A model generated the notes under the pieces. The model was not told the origin of the DNA. It was given only the letters and a program-made list of their open reading frames with translations, and searched no databases. The position numbers and the translations under genes were made by a program. From Sulfuricurvum kujiense DSM 16994 (GTDB lineage Bacteria; Campylobacterota; Campylobacteria; Campylobacterales; Sulfurimonadaceae): DNA of 64,000 nucleotides. The stretch lies in NCBI RefSeq assembly GCF_000183725.1, contig NC_014762.1, positions 1,054,001 through 1,118,000 of the forward strand, given 5' to 3'. Below are positions 52,816 to 62,929 of this stretch, piece by piece. Within the stretch, counting starts at the first letter, position 1, and the number at the start of each line of letters is the position of its first letter.

Positions 52816-54119
52816 TATTTCCCTTTACCGAAAAATTTGGTGAAAAATCCCGCTACTTTACGGATCGGGGTACGGCTGAGGATGAGGATGTCGCTCTCGT
52901 ATTTTCCCGCCGTGACAGTGGTACCTGCAGCGATCATGACGTTATCGGCTATTTCTACGGGAGCGACAAGCTGGGTATCGCTTCCGACGAAGACGTTTTT
53001 ACCGATAATCGTTTGGTATTTTTTCACCCCGTCGTAGTTGCAGGTGATGGTTCCCGCACCGATGTTGCTCCCCGTATCGATAGTAGCGTCGCCCAGATAG
53101 CTCAAGTGTCCCGCTTTGACTCCCGTAAGGGTTGATTTTTTCACCTCGACGAAGTTCCCGATATGGGTCCCCTCCAGTACGCTAAGCGGGCGCAGATGGG
53201 CCAACGGCCCTACGTCGGAATTTCGAACGGTTGAGTCTTCGATGATGCTGTGGGCTTTGATGTGGGAGTTTGCGATGAGGGTATTGCCGCAGAGGCGCGC
53301 ACCGTTTTCGACGATACATTCCCCCTCGAATTTTACCCCTTCTTCGATATAGATTGTCTCAGGCAACTGCATGATTACCCCCGCATCCATCCAAAAACGG
53401 CGGATGCGATCCATCATAATCATTTCGGCCCCAGCAAGATCGTTTTTCGAGTTGACCCCTTTAAACTCCACCTCTTCGACATACAGCGGTGAGATACTCA
53501 AACCGTCGTTGCGCGCCATCTCGATAACGTCGGTGAGGTAATATTCCCCTTGGGCATTGGCGTTGGATAAACGGGGGATATACGTTTGGAGGACGTGGTG
53601 TTTGAAAGCATAAACCCCCGCATTGACGGTATTGATCGCTTTTTCATCCGCAGAGGCATCTTTTTCTTCGACAATTCTCAAAACGGAGTTGTTTTCGATA
53701 ACGACACGGCCGTATCCGCTCGGATTGTCGAGAGGGATAACCGACATAACGATATCAGCCGGATTGGCGAGGAATTTTTCGATGGAAGAGCGCTCTATCA
53801 GCGGCATATCTCCGTTGAGAACGAGGACATTGTCGTATTTCGGTTTCACTCCCATCATCGCGCCGCCCGTCCCCGGAAAATTATCGGCATCCTGGGTGAT
53901 GAACGTCAAATCGGTGAAATGTTTTTCCATCGCGGCGATGACGGCATCTTTTTGATGGGCGACGACGACGATGACGTCATCGGTAATCTCTCGTGCGGCT
54001 TTGATACTGTAGTAGAGCATCTCACGACCGCAGATTTCATGGAGTACTTTCGCTTTGGGCGATTTCATCCGACTCCCTTTTCCGGCAGCTAAAATGACGA
54101 TGGAGAGAGAGTTTACCAT
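52815..54119 (-). CDS. glmU: Bifunctional GlcN-1-P acetyltransferase / GlcNAc-1-P uridylyltransferase
   Basis: 434 residues. The N-terminal uridylyltransferase has LAAGKGSRMKS. The C-terminal half is a left-handed beta helix of hexapeptide repeats, with GDATIDTGSNIGAGTITCN and a VAPVEIADNVMIAAGTT tail. It produces UDP-GlcNAc for peptidoglycan and LPS. AGGAG lies 5 bases before ATG 54119. First gene of the six-gene minus-strand operon, divergent from fliP. Confidence 0.95.
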   Translation of the reverse strand: MVNSLSIVILAAGKGSRMKSPKAKVLHEICGREMLYYSIKAAREITDDVIVVVAHQKDAVIAAMEKHFTDLTFITQDADNFPGTGGAMMGVKPKYDNVLVLNGDMPLIERSSIEKFLANPADIVMSVIPLDNPSGYGRVVIENNSVLRIVEEKDASADEKAINTVNAGVYAFKHHVLQTYIPRLSNANAQGEYYLTDVIEMARNDGLSISPLYVEEVEFKGVNSKNDLAGAEMIMMDRIRRFWMDAGVIMQLPETIYIEEGVKFEGECIVENGARLCGNTLIANSHIKAHSIIEDSTVRNSDVGPLAHLRPLSVLEGTHIGNFVEVKKSTLTGVKAGHLSYLGDATIDTGSNIGAGTITCNYDGVKKYQTIIGKNVFVGSDTQLVAPVEIADNVMIAAGTTVTAGKYESDILILSRTPIRKVAGFFTKFFGKGK

Positions 54120-54231
54120 ACAGGCTCCTGAGATTATTTCCTGCAATTTTATCAGAATTTAATGAAGATACACCCTTAGATTGTGGTATTATCGCCTCAT
54201 TAAAACTATTCTTTAATTCGCGGAGTTTTGT

Positions 54232-54966
54232 TTGGGTCGTTTAGCTTTTTTTCTCTTTATGATCCCGCTGATGCTATGGGGTGCCGATCCGCAGGTTCCG
54301 GCAATGAATTTCAACCTCACCGCACCCGAAACTCCCGCCGAAGTCGTCAGTTCCCTGAATGTATTGCTGGTTCTCACCGTCTTGTTTTTGGCACCGAGCC
54401 TTGTACTGGTGATGACCACGTTTACCCGTTTTGTCATCGTATTCGGTTTTTTGCGTCAGGCATTGGGGACACAGCAGGTTCCCCCGACACAGCTTTTGGT
54501 TATGCTCGCTTTGATCTTGACCGTATTTGTGATGGAACCTGTGGCGACGAAAGCGTATGATGAGGGGATCAAACCCTACAGCGAAGAGAAGATCACCTAC
54601 GATGAGGCATTTGAAAAAACGACTGAACCGTTCAAAAATTTCATGGTGCGCAATACCCGTGAAAAAGATCTGGCCCTCTTTTTGCGTATCCGTCACATGC
54701 AAAATCCCCAATCGATCAAAGAAGTACCCCTCACTATCGTGATTCCCGCGTTTATGATCAGTGAACTGAAAACGGCGTTTGAGATCGGATTTTTGCTCTT
54801 CTTGCCGTTTTTGGTCATCGATATGGTCGTGGCTTCCATTTTGATGTCGATGGGGATGATGATGCTTCCGCCCGTTATGATCTCGATGCCGTTTAAGATA
54901 CTTGTTTTTGTCATGGTGGACGGGTGGAATCTGCTGATCGGGAATTTGATCGCCAGTGTTAAATAA
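54232..54966 (+). CDS. fliP: Flagellar export gate protein FliP
   Basis: 244 residues with a cleavable signal (FFLFMIPLMLWGAD). Conserved blocks are TRFVIVFGFLRQALGTQQVPP, ARE-like DLALFLRIRH, and the C-terminal LPPVMISMPFKILVFVMVDGW. It is part of the FliPQR core of the flagellar type III export gate. The start is TTG with CGGAG 6 bases upstream. No other flagellar structural gene is adjacent, as in other Campylobacterota, where flagellar genes are scattered. Confidence 0.95.
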   Translation: MGRLAFFLFMIPLMLWGADPQVPAMNFNLTAPETPAEVVSSLNVLLVLTVLFLAPSLVLVMTTFTRFVIVFGFLRQALGTQQVPPTQLLVMLALILTVFVMEPVATKAYDEGIKPYSEEKITYDEAFEKTTEPFKNFMVRNTREKDLALFLRIRHMQNPQSIKEVPLTIVIPAFMISELKTAFEIGFLLFLPFLVIDMVVASILMSMGMMMLPPVMISMPFKILVFVMVDGWNLLIGNLIASVK

Positions 54967-54982
54967 ATGAATAGTGATATCA

Positions 54983-55058
54983 AAACACGCTTGCGTGTTT
55001 GGGCTCTCTGCCGAAGAGAACACAGCGTTAGCGCAGACAACAGGGGTTTTACTCCTGT
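54983..55058 (+). repeat. Two-hairpin intergenic linker before trmA
   Basis: A first hairpin, AAACACGC-TT-GCGTGTTT, is at 54983-55000. A second, ACAGG-N9-CCTGT, lies at 55040-55058, shortly before the trmA ribosome site and an AAATAAA string. The arrangement resembles the linker before cysD. Confidence 0.45.
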
Positions 55059-55076
55059 GTCGTATTAGGAAATAAA

Positions 55077-56192
55077 ATGAAATGTGAATATTTTGGTATC
55101 TGCGGCAGCTGCCGCGATTATGAAGAGGGATACGAGGGGCAGCTTGAGCGCAAAGTCTCGGCCGTTCAAGAGCTGTTTTTTCCCTTATATTCAGGGAATA
55201 TCACCGTTTGCCCTTCTCCTGCCGAGAGATACCGATCCCGTGCCGAGTTCAAAATCTATCATGATGATGGCGGGATATCGTATGCTATGAACCGGCTTGA
55301 CCGTCAGGGAGCATTGAAAATCGAGCGGTGCGGGATCGTTTCACCGTCTATCGCATCGGTTATGGAAAAACTTTTGATCGAAATCAGCGATCTTGGGATC
55401 TCCCATAAGCTTTTCGGTGTCGATTTCTTAGCCTCGGGAGAGGGAGAGATTACCCTCAGTATGCTCTATCACAAAGCACTGGACGACGAGTGGAAGAGCA
55501 AAGCGCATGAACTGGAAAAACGGCTGGGAGTTTACGTTATCGGACGCAGCCGTAAACAAAAAGTGGTTCTTTCCCAGGATTACGTTACCGAAACACTGAA
55601 CATCGGCGGCCGTATGTACCGTTATATCCATATTGAAAACAGTTTTACCCAGCCGAATCCGAGAGTGAACGAACAGATGATCACATGGTCTTTGGGACAA
55701 ATCGATAAAATCGGCGGCGATCTTCTCGAACTCTATTGCGGTGCGGGAAATTTTACGATTCCGTTTGCAACCAAGTTTGACCGTGTCCTGGCAACGGAGA
55801 TTTCCAAAGCCTCCATCCATGCGGCGAAACAAAATATGGCCCTTAACGGTGTCGGGAATATCGAGTTCGTCCGCCTCTCGGCAGAAGAATTTACCCAGGC
55901 ACTCGACGGCGTACGCGAATTTCGCCGTTTGGAGGGATTAAACGTAGCCGATTATCATCTCAAAACTCTTTTTGTCGATCCCCCGCGCGCCGGTTTAGGT
56001 GAAGAACCGTGTGCGTTTGCATCGCGCTTTGATCATATTCTTTATATTTCCTGCAATCCCGAAACGCTTCTTCGCGATTTGGAGATACTGAGCCGTACCC
56101 ATACGATAGAGGCTATGGCGGCATTCGATCAATTCCCTTATACCCACCATTTGGAGATGGGTGTAAAGCTAACGAAAAAAGGATGCGTGTGA
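55077..56192 (+). CDS. trmA: tRNA (uracil-5-)-methyltransferase
   Basis: 371 residues of the TrmA/RlmCD family. The SAM region is LELYCGAGNFTIPFA. The catalytic Cys is in ISCNPETL, following FVDPPRAGLG. Four early cysteines (CEYFGICGSC) could hold an iron-sulfur cluster, more typical of RlmC/RlmD-type enzymes. TrmA length and motifs fit tRNA T54 methylation, but an rRNA target is not excluded. It overlaps the next gene by 4 bases. Confidence 0.88.
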   Translation: MKCEYFGICGSCRDYEEGYEGQLERKVSAVQELFFPLYSGNITVCPSPAERYRSRAEFKIYHDDGGISYAMNRLDRQGALKIERCGIVSPSIASVMEKLLIEISDLGISHKLFGVDFLASGEGEITLSMLYHKALDDEWKSKAHELEKRLGVYVIGRSRKQKVVLSQDYVTETLNIGGRMYRYIHIENSFTQPNPRVNEQMITWSLGQIDKIGGDLLELYCGAGNFTIPFATKFDRVLATEISKASIHAAKQNMALNGVGNIEFVRLSAEEFTQALDGVREFRRLEGLNVADYHLKTLFVDPPRAGLGEEPCAFASRFDHILYISCNPETLLRDLEILSRTHTIEAMAAFDQFPYTHHLEMGVKLTKKGCV

Positions 56193-57673
56193 GAGCAGTT
56201 TTAGTAAGCGCTTTGTGCGCGATATACCTGTACGGTTCCAATGACCCGCAAGCCATTGTGAATGAAGTAGCGAAACTACGGCAAAAATACGAAGAGTGCC
56301 GTCAAGCACAAAACAGCCTTTCACCTTCTGATGCGGCGGTAAAAATTCAAGGGTATCAAAAACGCCTCGCCGTTCTCGAAAATCAGATCAAACAGCGTGA
56401 AAATGAGATGCTGCAAATCAAAAAGCAAAAAACAGAGATGGAACGGGACCTTTCCCAAAAGCAGGGGGTAATCCGAAGCATGGAGAAATCTCTGACGACA
56501 AAGGACCAGCAATACCGCCAAACAGTAACCCAAAAGGAAGCTCTTGCTAAAGAGGCCAATGCGGTTAAAGTGGGGAAAATTGAACGTGAAAGTATGAAAA
56601 ATGCGTTGCTCAAGGCAAAGGCGGATCTGGAAAAACTTGAAAAGTCGATGGGTAAAAATGATAAAGAGGTGATAGTACTGCGTGCTTCTTTGGCAACTGC
56701 CAAAGCCGAAATCGAAAAACTTCGTGCACAGCCGCTTGCCCAAGGGCAGAATACTGCAAAACTTCCGGTAAATGTTCCTGCCCCTGTTGATCAAACTCCG
56801 AAAATCAAGGCGCTTCAAAGCGAGCTTGCCAAAGCCAATGCATTGATTACCCAACTGCAAAAAGCACCGGTTCAGAGTGCTGTACAGGAAAAAATCGTCA
56901 TAAAAACAGTCGAACCGACCGAAAAGATCGTTGCGTTGCAGCGTCAGCTTGCATCGGCTCAGGCAACAATTTCGAATCTTCAAAAAGGGGTAAAAACCGT
57001 TACCCAAGAGAAAATTGTCGAAAAAGTGGTCTACAAAGACCGTCCTGTCATACAGGAGAAGATTGTGACCAAAGTGGTCGAACCGACCGAAAAAATCGCC
57101 GCATTGAAGCGCGAACTTTCCAATGCACAATTAACGATAGCCAATCTTAAAAAAGGGTCTTCTCCTAAAGTCGTCGTGCAAGAAAAAGTTGTTGAAAAAG
57201 TGGTGTATAAAGATCGTCCGGTAACCGTCGAAAAGGTTGCGGCTAAAGCGGTGAATCCGACGGAACAGCTGAACAAAGCACTGCATCAAAAACTGGCACA
57301 AAATGAGACACAGACCGCGAAACTCAAAGCACCTGCAACGCAGAAACTGACACCGCCGAAAGAAACGAAACTAGCGGCTGCCGCTGTTCCCGCAAAAGCT
57401 CAGAAAGTATCGCAAGCGACAAAAACTCCTGTTAACACTCCGTCCGAAACACCGAAAAAATCCTCCCCGTCCGCCTATCGTATGGCGAAAAATGCTCCGA
57501 TTTACAGTGCTCCGGGCGGATCGGTAATCGATACGTGGGAAGAGCGACGATCGTTTACGTCCGGAACGGCAAGCAACGGATGGGTTAAGATTACGGGGTA
57601 TTTCGTGAATCGTGTCTGGCAGAGAGCGGATCAGGATATGTGGGTAAAAGAGAGCGACGTTATCAAACGATAA
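56189..57673 (+). CDS. Secreted coiled-coil protein with KIV-EPTEKI repeats and SH3-like end
   Basis: 494 residues. After a short signal-like start, residues 20-185 form a coiled coil. A middle region repeats the phrases VEPTEKIVALQRQLASAQAT and VEPTEKIAALKRELSNAQLT plus EKVVYKDRPV. An Ala/Lys/Pro-rich linker leads to a C-terminal SH3-like domain (APIYSAPGGSVIDTWEE to VKESDVIKR). I prefer GTG 56189, which makes a GTGA overlap with trmA and lies 6 bases after AAAAGG. It is probably a periplasmic or cell-wall-associated protein. Confidence 0.7.
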   Translation: MRAVLVSALCAIYLYGSNDPQAIVNEVAKLRQKYEECRQAQNSLSPSDAAVKIQGYQKRLAVLENQIKQRENEMLQIKKQKTEMERDLSQKQGVIRSMEKSLTTKDQQYRQTVTQKEALAKEANAVKVGKIERESMKNALLKAKADLEKLEKSMGKNDKEVIVLRASLATAKAEIEKLRAQPLAQGQNTAKLPVNVPAPVDQTPKIKALQSELAKANALITQLQKAPVQSAVQEKIVIKTVEPTEKIVALQRQLASAQATISNLQKGVKTVTQEKIVEKVVYKDRPVIQEKIVTKVVEPTEKIAALKRELSNAQLTIANLKKGSSPKVVVQEKVVEKVVYKDRPVTVEKVAAKAVNPTEQLNKALHQKLAQNETQTAKLKAPATQKLTPPKETKLAAAAVPAKAQKVSQATKTPVNTPSETPKKSSPSAYRMAKNAPIYSAPGGSVIDTWEERRSFTSGTASNGWVKITGYFVNRVWQRADQDMWVKESDVIKR

Positions 57674-57688
57674 CGTAGTCTCGTAAGA

Positions 57689-57752
57689 GGCAATTTTCAG
57701 TGCCATATCGGTAACCGAGCGGGCCCTGCGCTCCGTCGGCGTTCAAATAAAA
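57689..57752. repeat. Hairpins with GGCGTTCAAATAAA between convergent genes
   Basis: A hairpin GAGCG-N7-CGCTC lies near 57717-57733, followed by GGCGTTCAAATAAA, identical over 14 bases to the sequence before cysD. It may be a relic of the same linker family, and may end the two converging transcripts. Confidence 0.4.
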
Positions 57753-57757
57753 CGGTA

Positions 57758-58270
57758 TTAATAGCCGTCGTATGGCAGTTTTGCCTCTCTCCATCCGAAC
57801 ATAAATCCGTTTTCGAGATTATACGCCTTGATCCCCTCTTTAGCCAAAAGATTGGCGGCGGCAGTTGAACGGGGGCCGCTTCGGCAGACCAGAATGACCG
57901 AATCGACGTTGCGGAGTTTCATCGCTTTCATGACGTCGCTGACGAAGTTTTTGTTGAAAACTTCTTTGGCGTCATAAAGTTTTTGGGTATCGACATGCCC
58001 TTTTGCCTTGTCGGTTTTGACTTCAAACTCGGAACTTTTCACCCGTTCTTCGATCGATTTGGGGATATAGGTCCATTCATAGGCCGGGATATTGATAAAT
58101 CCTTCGCCGTGTCCGGTATAAATATATTCGAGAGTGGTTCGGACGTCGACAATAATCGCCGTCCCTTTTTTTTGCATATCGTACGCTTCGGCGGCACTCA
58201 CATCCCCCTCGTAAATATCTTCGGCATTCAAAGCCGCGCAGGCAAGGAGAATAAGCAGCAGTTTTTTCAT
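57758..58270 (-). CDS. Periplasmic rhodanese-like protein
   Basis: 170 residues with a signal peptide (LLLILLACAALNAED). The rhodanese domain has IIVDVRTTLEYIYTGH near residue 40 and the active-site loop CRSGPRSTAAANLL with its cysteine. It would handle sulfane sulfur or thiosulfate-like substrates in the periplasm, which fits a sulfur-oxidising lifestyle (inference). AGAGGA precedes the ATG. Confidence 0.88.
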   Translation of the reverse strand: MKKLLLILLACAALNAEDIYEGDVSAAEAYDMQKKGTAIIVDVRTTLEYIYTGHGEGFINIPAYEWTYIPKSIEERVKSSEFEVKTDKAKGHVDTQKLYDAKEVFNKNFVSDVMKAMKLRNVDSVILVCRSGPRSTAAANLLAKEGIKAYNLENGFMFGWREAKLPYDGY

Positions 58271-58373
58271 TGATTTAATCCTCTGGAAATTATAAACGCG
58301 AATTGTATCTGTATGAAGATTATAGGCAGATGAAAAAAATTAATGTACCATTACAAAAAAGAATGTGGAACTT

Positions 58374-60278
58374 ATGACAGAAGTTATTAAGATTATTTAT
58401 GTAACTGATTGGGCCGTAGAAAATTATCTTCCCAACCGTGACCCATTCGGCGATGTAATATTAGGGCTTGATGCTCAAATCACCATTCAAAATAGCGTGC
58501 CGGAAACGTTTGACGAGATCGATCTCTTAATTCTTCATCCGATGCAGATGAACAGCTCGATTTTCGAGACGATCAGCCGGAGTAAACTGGAAAATCCTGC
58601 CATTAAGACCGTTGTTATCTCGAGTGCACACGGAAGCGATCTGTTTTTGCAGGCGATAGATGTCGGGGTAGATAAATATCTCCTCAAACCGCTTCTCCCC
58701 AGTGCCGTACAAAAAGTTGCCGAACGTCTAATACGTCAATCGTTGGAGGCAAAACAGGCTCAAAAAGCGTTTAAACAGATCAATCTGATGTTCGGAGCCA
58801 TCTCGAAGACATCCCTTTTGATCCGAATGGAAGAGAACGGGCTTATTATTGAAGTCAACGATCTGCTGTGCCGTTTGTTGGGCTACCAGAGCGACACGAT
58901 GATCGGCAGTCACTGGATGCGGTTTGTCGAGCGACGTTTCTGGAATTTTTTACGTTCTTTGGTGCGTGAACGGCTCAGGGCGGGTGAAATCTATCGGGGA
59001 ATTCTTGAAATGGTGAATGCCAAAGGGGAACCGATAACGGTTGACAGCACGATTTATGCTATTCGCAATCAGCATCAAGAGATCGAAGAGATCGTCTGTA
59101 TCGCGCAGGATGTCAGTGAAGTCAATCGTGCGATTTTGGCGAGTGTGGAACAACTGATCGATTATGAATCTTCACTGACTGTTTTGTTTAACCACCGCTA
59201 TGAAGCAATTTTGATTAATAAAAAGCATTTGGAATCAAACGGATTTAAGAACAATGAAGAGTTTTTTTCATCGTGTGCATTATGCAGATGGTATGTTGAA
59301 ACATCTCACGGTTTGGAACAGATTACCGAGAGCGGAGCTAGCCGAAAAGAGGTATTGGAGTCTATTTTTACACGTGTTAACTCCGGGAATATTGAGGGAA
59401 GATTGGTGATGGAATATCTAAATCTTGACAAGCAATTTTTTACCGTACACATCAGTTCGATGCCTAATCCGATGATTCGAAGCGAAGAGTATCATATTCT
59501 CTATTTTATCGATGTTACCCATTTGGAGCGGCTGAAAGAGGATAAGATCAATGATGCCAAACTGATGAGTGTCGGTCGTCTGGCGGCGGCAATAACCCAT
59601 GAGATCAATACCCCGATCACGTATATCAAAGGGAATCTGGAATTGCTTGAATGGGAGTGTGAGGAGAAAATGCCCGAAGCGGTTGCTTCGTTTCAGCCGA
59701 TTCGTGAGGGGATAGCGAGAATAGAATCGATTGTGAGTTCAATGTACGAATTTGCCGGTACCGGCAAAGAGGAGATGAAGCCGTGCAATATCAATATGAC
59801 GTTAATCTATGCTCTTCGGATCATTTTGAACCGTTCCAAACATATCGCCCCAATCTGGATCAATGACGCTCTTTTTACGGCTTTGAGTACTTATGATGCG
59901 ACAGCATGTATGACGATGGGAATATCAAATCGGTTAGAACAGGTGTGGATAATATTATTAAATAATGCGTTAGATGAATTTGAAAAGGGTACAATACCGT
60001 ATGAAAATCGCCGAATCGATATTCACTTTAATTGTACTCAAGAGCTGATTAATATCACTGTGAGCGATAATGCAGGGGGGATACCTGAATCTATGCTGGA
60101 AGGAATCTTCGATTTTGCGATAAGCGGAGAGAAAAAAAAGAGTATGGGTATAGGGTTGAATGTAGCCAAAGCGATTATTGAGAAACATGGCGGAAACATT
60201 AAAGTGCGGAACGAGAATCAGGGTGCCGCATTTAAAATAAGTTTGAAAACGTATGAGGAGAAAGCGGATGTGGTTTGA
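58374..60278 (+). CDS. Histidine kinase with N-terminal pseudo-receiver and PAS domains
   Basis: About 634 residues, no membrane segment. Residues 1-120 follow the receiver fold ([22 protein letters not shown]), but the phospho-accepting Asp position reads LLILHP, so it is a pseudo-receiver. Two PAS-like domains follow (about 135-260 and 265-385). The HisKA box is [17 protein letters not shown] with the phospho-His near residue 409. The HATPase domain has [10 protein letters not shown] and [17 protein letters not shown]. It overlaps the chemoreceptor gene by 11 bases; the CheY-like protein after that is the likely partner. Confidence 0.87.
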   Translation: MTEVIKIIYVTDWAVENYLPNRDPFGDVILGLDAQITIQNSVPETFDEIDLLILHPMQMNSSIFETISRSKLENPAIKTVVISSAHGSDLFLQAIDVGVDKYLLKPLLPSAVQKVAERLIRQSLEAKQAQKAFKQINLMFGAISKTSLLIRMEENGLIIEVNDLLCRLLGYQSDTMIGSHWMRFVERRFWNFLRSLVRERLRAGEIYRGILEMVNAKGEPITVDSTIYAIRNQHQEIEEIVCIAQDVSEVNRAILASVEQLIDYESSLTVLFNHRYEAILINKKHLESNGFKNNEEFFSSCALCRWYVETSHGLEQITESGASRKEVLESIFTRVNSGNIEGRLVMEYLNLDKQFFTVHISSMPNPMIRSEEYHILYFIDVTHLERLKEDKINDAKLMSVGRLAAAITHEINTPITYIKGNLELLEWECEEKMPEAVASFQPIREGIARIESIVSSMYEFAGTGKEEMKPCNINMTLIYALRIILNRSKHIAPIWINDALFTALSTYDATACMTMGISNRLEQVWIILLNNALDEFEKGTIPYENRRIDIHFNCTQELINITVSDNAGGIPESMLEGIFDFAISGEKKKSMGIGLNVAKAIIEKHGGNIKVRNENQGAAFKISLKTYEEKADVV

Positions 60279-61590
60279 TGGAGAGAGCGTAAAACTAAAG
60301 GAAGAGAATCGTCTTTTGCAAGAAGAATGCAACGGACTTAAAGCCCAATTGGCACTCTACAAAGAGATAGCGGCTTTGAGTGACAAAGAAGCTGTAGTTG
60401 TCCTAAATGCTCAAGGAGAAGCGCTTTTCTTCAATTCACGGGGCGAGGAAATCGTCAACAAAGATGCCGTAGTCCAAGAACTCTCCAAAGGGCTGAATGA
60501 AATTGTCGTCGGAGAGTGCGAAGCTTCGGTTGTAAGCAAAAATCTCAGCCAGGGGATGAAAGGATTTATTTTACATAAATCATCGGTAGTCGGCGGTGAA
60601 GAGGGCGGATTGCTGGAGATGCATCAGCAGAGCATCAAAGGGGCTTTGAACGCGACCCAAAAAGTATTCATGGATATTCTTGAAAAACTCAAAGAAATGG
60701 TTCAGCAGTCCCGCGAAACGGCGGAAGGTTCCGTCGAGGGGCTAAAAATTTCAAATCGTGTCGATGAGTATATGAACAATCTGGCTGAGCTGATGGAGGG
60801 GACACTCGCTACTACGGCCAGTTTGGTGACACGATCAAATGAAGTATCGAGCGTTATCGCACTGATCAAAGATATCGCCGATCAGACCAATCTCCTTGCG
60901 CTCAATGCCGCTATCGAAGCGGCTCGTGCCGGTGAACACGGACGGGGTTTTGCCGTTGTCGCCGATGAAGTACGAAAACTCGCCGAACGGACGCAAAAAG
61001 CGACGAAAGAGATTGAAATCGTCATCCAATCGATGCAGCAGGATACCAATGAGATTGAATCCGCGACGGAAGAACTTTCCGGTATCGTCGCCAGTACAAA
61101 AGACGAAGTTTCGCAGCTAAGTAATCGTATGGCGATATTCCAACGTAATTCGTCACGCAGCGTGTATGAAATTATGGATATCAGCAACTATATTTTCAGC
61201 AACTTGGCAAAAATAGACCATGTAATTTTCAAAAATAACGTCTATGCGTTCTTATTCGGTCAAGCCAACGACTTTAAACCGGTGGATCACCATTCATGCC
61301 GGTTAGGTAAATGGTATGAAAACGGAGTCGGCAAAGAGCAGTTTGGGCATCTTAAATCATACGCTATGCTGGAGAAACCGCATGCCGCCGTCCACTCACA
61401 AGCTAACGCGTTGATTGCCGACTGCGGCGAAGGGAAAAAACTGTGCTCGCGTACTCAGATCGAACAGCGTATTAAAACGATTGAAGAAGCAAGCCACGGT
61501 GTTTTTGAAGCTTTGGATGTATTGGTAGCCGAAAAATCGGAAGATTTGATGGGAAGTGCTATTGAAAAATTGTTTGGAGGGTTAAAATGA
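60268..61590 (+). CDS. Soluble methyl-accepting chemotaxis protein with CZB domain
   Basis: 440 residues, no membrane helices. An N-terminal coiled coil and PAS-like region (residues 1-120) lead to the signalling hairpin ([40 protein letters not shown]). The C-terminal CZB domain has [13 protein letters not shown] with zinc-ligand His and Cys. CZB domains sense zinc or hypochlorous acid in relatives. AGGAG lies 7 bases before ATG 60268. It overlaps the kinase and CheY genes. Confidence 0.88.
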   Translation: MWFDGESVKLKEENRLLQEECNGLKAQLALYKEIAALSDKEAVVVLNAQGEALFFNSRGEEIVNKDAVVQELSKGLNEIVVGECEASVVSKNLSQGMKGFILHKSSVVGGEEGGLLEMHQQSIKGALNATQKVFMDILEKLKEMVQQSRETAEGSVEGLKISNRVDEYMNNLAELMEGTLATTASLVTRSNEVSSVIALIKDIADQTNLLALNAAIEAARAGEHGRGFAVVADEVRKLAERTQKATKEIEIVIQSMQQDTNEIESATEELSGIVASTKDEVSQLSNRMAIFQRNSSRSVYEIMDISNYIFSNLAKIDHVIFKNNVYAFLFGQANDFKPVDHHSCRLGKWYENGVGKEQFGHLKSYAMLEKPHAAVHSQANALIADCGEGKKLCSRTQIEQRIKTIEEASHGVFEALDVLVAEKSEDLMGSAIEKLFGGLK

Positions 61591-61958
61591 TACGTTTGTT
61601 AATTGTGGATGATGAGCAGTCTATCGGTACGATGCTTGAAAAAGCACTGGGACGTTCGGGTGATTTCAAAATAACCTATATTGATAATCCTGTAAATGCG
61701 CTCAGCCGCTTTCGTGCCGGGGAGTATGACGGTGTTTTGTTGGACATTATGATGCCCCAAAAAGACGGTTTGAGTGTTTTGGAAGAGATTAAAACGAAAG
61801 ACCCGGAGTGTGTGGTTGTCATGATGACCGCCTATTCGACACTGGATAAAGTACTGCAAAGCCATAAAGTCGGAGCGGACCATTATCTTCTCAAGCCGTT
61901 TGACTCGTTGGCAAACGTAGAGAAAAAAATACGAGAATTGGTCAAAGTACGTTCCTGA
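61587..61958 (+). CDS. Single-domain CheY-like response regulator
   Basis: 123 residues. The acid pocket is VDDEQ, the phospho-Asp is in GVLLDIMMP, the Thr is in MMTAYS and the Lys in LLKPFD, so all functional residues are present. No output domain. Overlaps the chemoreceptor gene by 4 bases. It is likely phosphorylated by the kinase two genes upstream. Confidence 0.93.
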   Translation: MIRLLIVDDEQSIGTMLEKALGRSGDFKITYIDNPVNALSRFRAGEYDGVLLDIMMPQKDGLSVLEEIKTKDPECVVVMMTAYSTLDKVLQSHKVGADHYLLKPFDSLANVEKKIRELVKVRS

Positions 61959-61962
61959 TTTT

Positions 61963-61989
61963 CGGGAGGTTCGCCTTCCGTTTTTTTTT
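61963..61989 (+). terminator. Intrinsic terminator of the signalling operon
   Basis: CGGGAGG-TTCG-CCTTCCG forms a 7-pair stem with a TTCG tetraloop and is followed by nine T's. It lies 5 bases beyond the CheY stop. Confidence 0.92.
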
Positions 61990-62016
61990 GCCTAAAAATT
62001 TAATCCTTAGTAATAT

Positions 62017-62056
62017 AGTATGAATACTTGACAATAAGAAAAAGCTATATTAGAAT
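62017..62056 (+). promoter_or_regulatory. DUF4395-rrf2 promoter with Rrf2-type operator candidate
   Basis: TTGACA at 62028-62033, a 17-base spacer and TAGAAT at 62051-62056. A dyad AGTA-N4-TACT at 62017-62028 overlaps the -35 box. The 20-base string here differs from the cysK promoter string at only 2 positions. A likely shared operator, allowing autoregulation of the rrf2 gene. Confidence 0.72.
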
Positions 62057-62079
62057 GGTGAAAAATTTAGGAGGAAACA

Positions 62080-62523
62080 ATGGCTCAACAATGTCCTTTG
62101 ATTTTTCGTCAGGTTGATGCAACCGTTGTTCGGATCAATACTCTCTTTGTAGTTCTCGGTATTATCGGATTCATGGTTACCTACAACACGTTGATCGTCT
62201 CTTTTTTAATTGTCGATTTTTTTCTTCGTCTCTACGGGTACAAACAGTTCAGCCCTATTAACAGAGGCTCGTTGCTTATCCAGCAAAAGTTGTCACTGGG
62301 CATTAAAATGGAAGATGCCGGTGCTAAGCGTTTAGCCGCATTTTTCGGGCTGGTATTCAGTATATTCTTGCTTGCCGGGACACTTTTGAATGCATATGCG
62401 GCGGTAACGGTTATCGGAGGAATATTTCTTTTTTGTGCATCATTGGAGTTATTTTTCGGATATTGTGTTGCGTGTAAAATTTATTACATCGCCAAAAAAA
62501 TCTATCCGAAATGGTTTGAGTAA
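62080..62523 (+). CDS. DUF4395 membrane protein
   Basis: 147 residues with four membrane helices. The DUF4395 start (QQCPLIFRQVDATVVRIN) includes the family's CP motif, and a second CVAC pair lies near the C-terminus. Members often neighbour thioredoxin, rhodanese or sulfur-carrier genes. AGGAGG precedes the ATG. It shares one base with the rrf2 gene. Confidence 0.85.
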   Translation: MAQQCPLIFRQVDATVVRINTLFVVLGIIGFMVTYNTLIVSFLIVDFFLRLYGYKQFSPINRGSLLIQQKLSLGIKMEDAGAKRLAAFFGLVFSIFLLAGTLLNAYAAVTVIGGIFLFCASLELFFGYCVACKIYYIAKKIYPKWFE

Positions 62524-62927
62524 TGGCGGCACTCTCATCCAAAGCGATTTACGGACTTGCCGCTATGCATGTGCTTGCCCATGCACCCCGTTCGCGAGCG
62601 ATGCAGGTAAGAGAAATTTCGGCTATGACGCAGATATCGCACGGATATCTTGAACAGCTTCTTTCCATTTTACGCAGAAATAATCTCGTCAGCAGTATAC
62701 GGGGTGCATCGGGAGGATACAAGCTTGCCCGTCTTGCACACGAAATCGAAGTCATTGAGATAATCGAAGCGTTAGAAGGGCCCTTTTACAAGATCGAAGG
62801 AAATATCGGATCAAGCCTGATTTTAGAGTATTTTTGGAACGACATAGAAGAGAAGATGCGCACTCTTTTCAGTATGAAGCTTTCCGAACTTGACCAGGCA
62901 TACCAGCCCCATTTTTATGAAATATGA
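62523..62927 (+). CDS. Second Rrf2-family regulator, CymR-like
   Basis: 134 residues: SSKAIYGLAAMHVLAHAPRS, the recognition region HGYLEQLLSILRRNNLV and SIRGASGGYKLARL. It has no cysteine, so it cannot bind an iron-sulfur cluster as IscR does. It resembles the regulator at 15398-15811 and CymR. Its promoter carries the element shared with cysK. Confidence 0.88.
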   Translation: MAALSSKAIYGLAAMHVLAHAPRSRAMQVREISAMTQISHGYLEQLLSILRRNNLVSSIRGASGGYKLARLAHEIEVIEIIEALEGPFYKIEGNIGSSLILEYFWNDIEEKMRTLFSMKLSELDQAYQPHFYEI

Positions 62928-62929
62928 TT

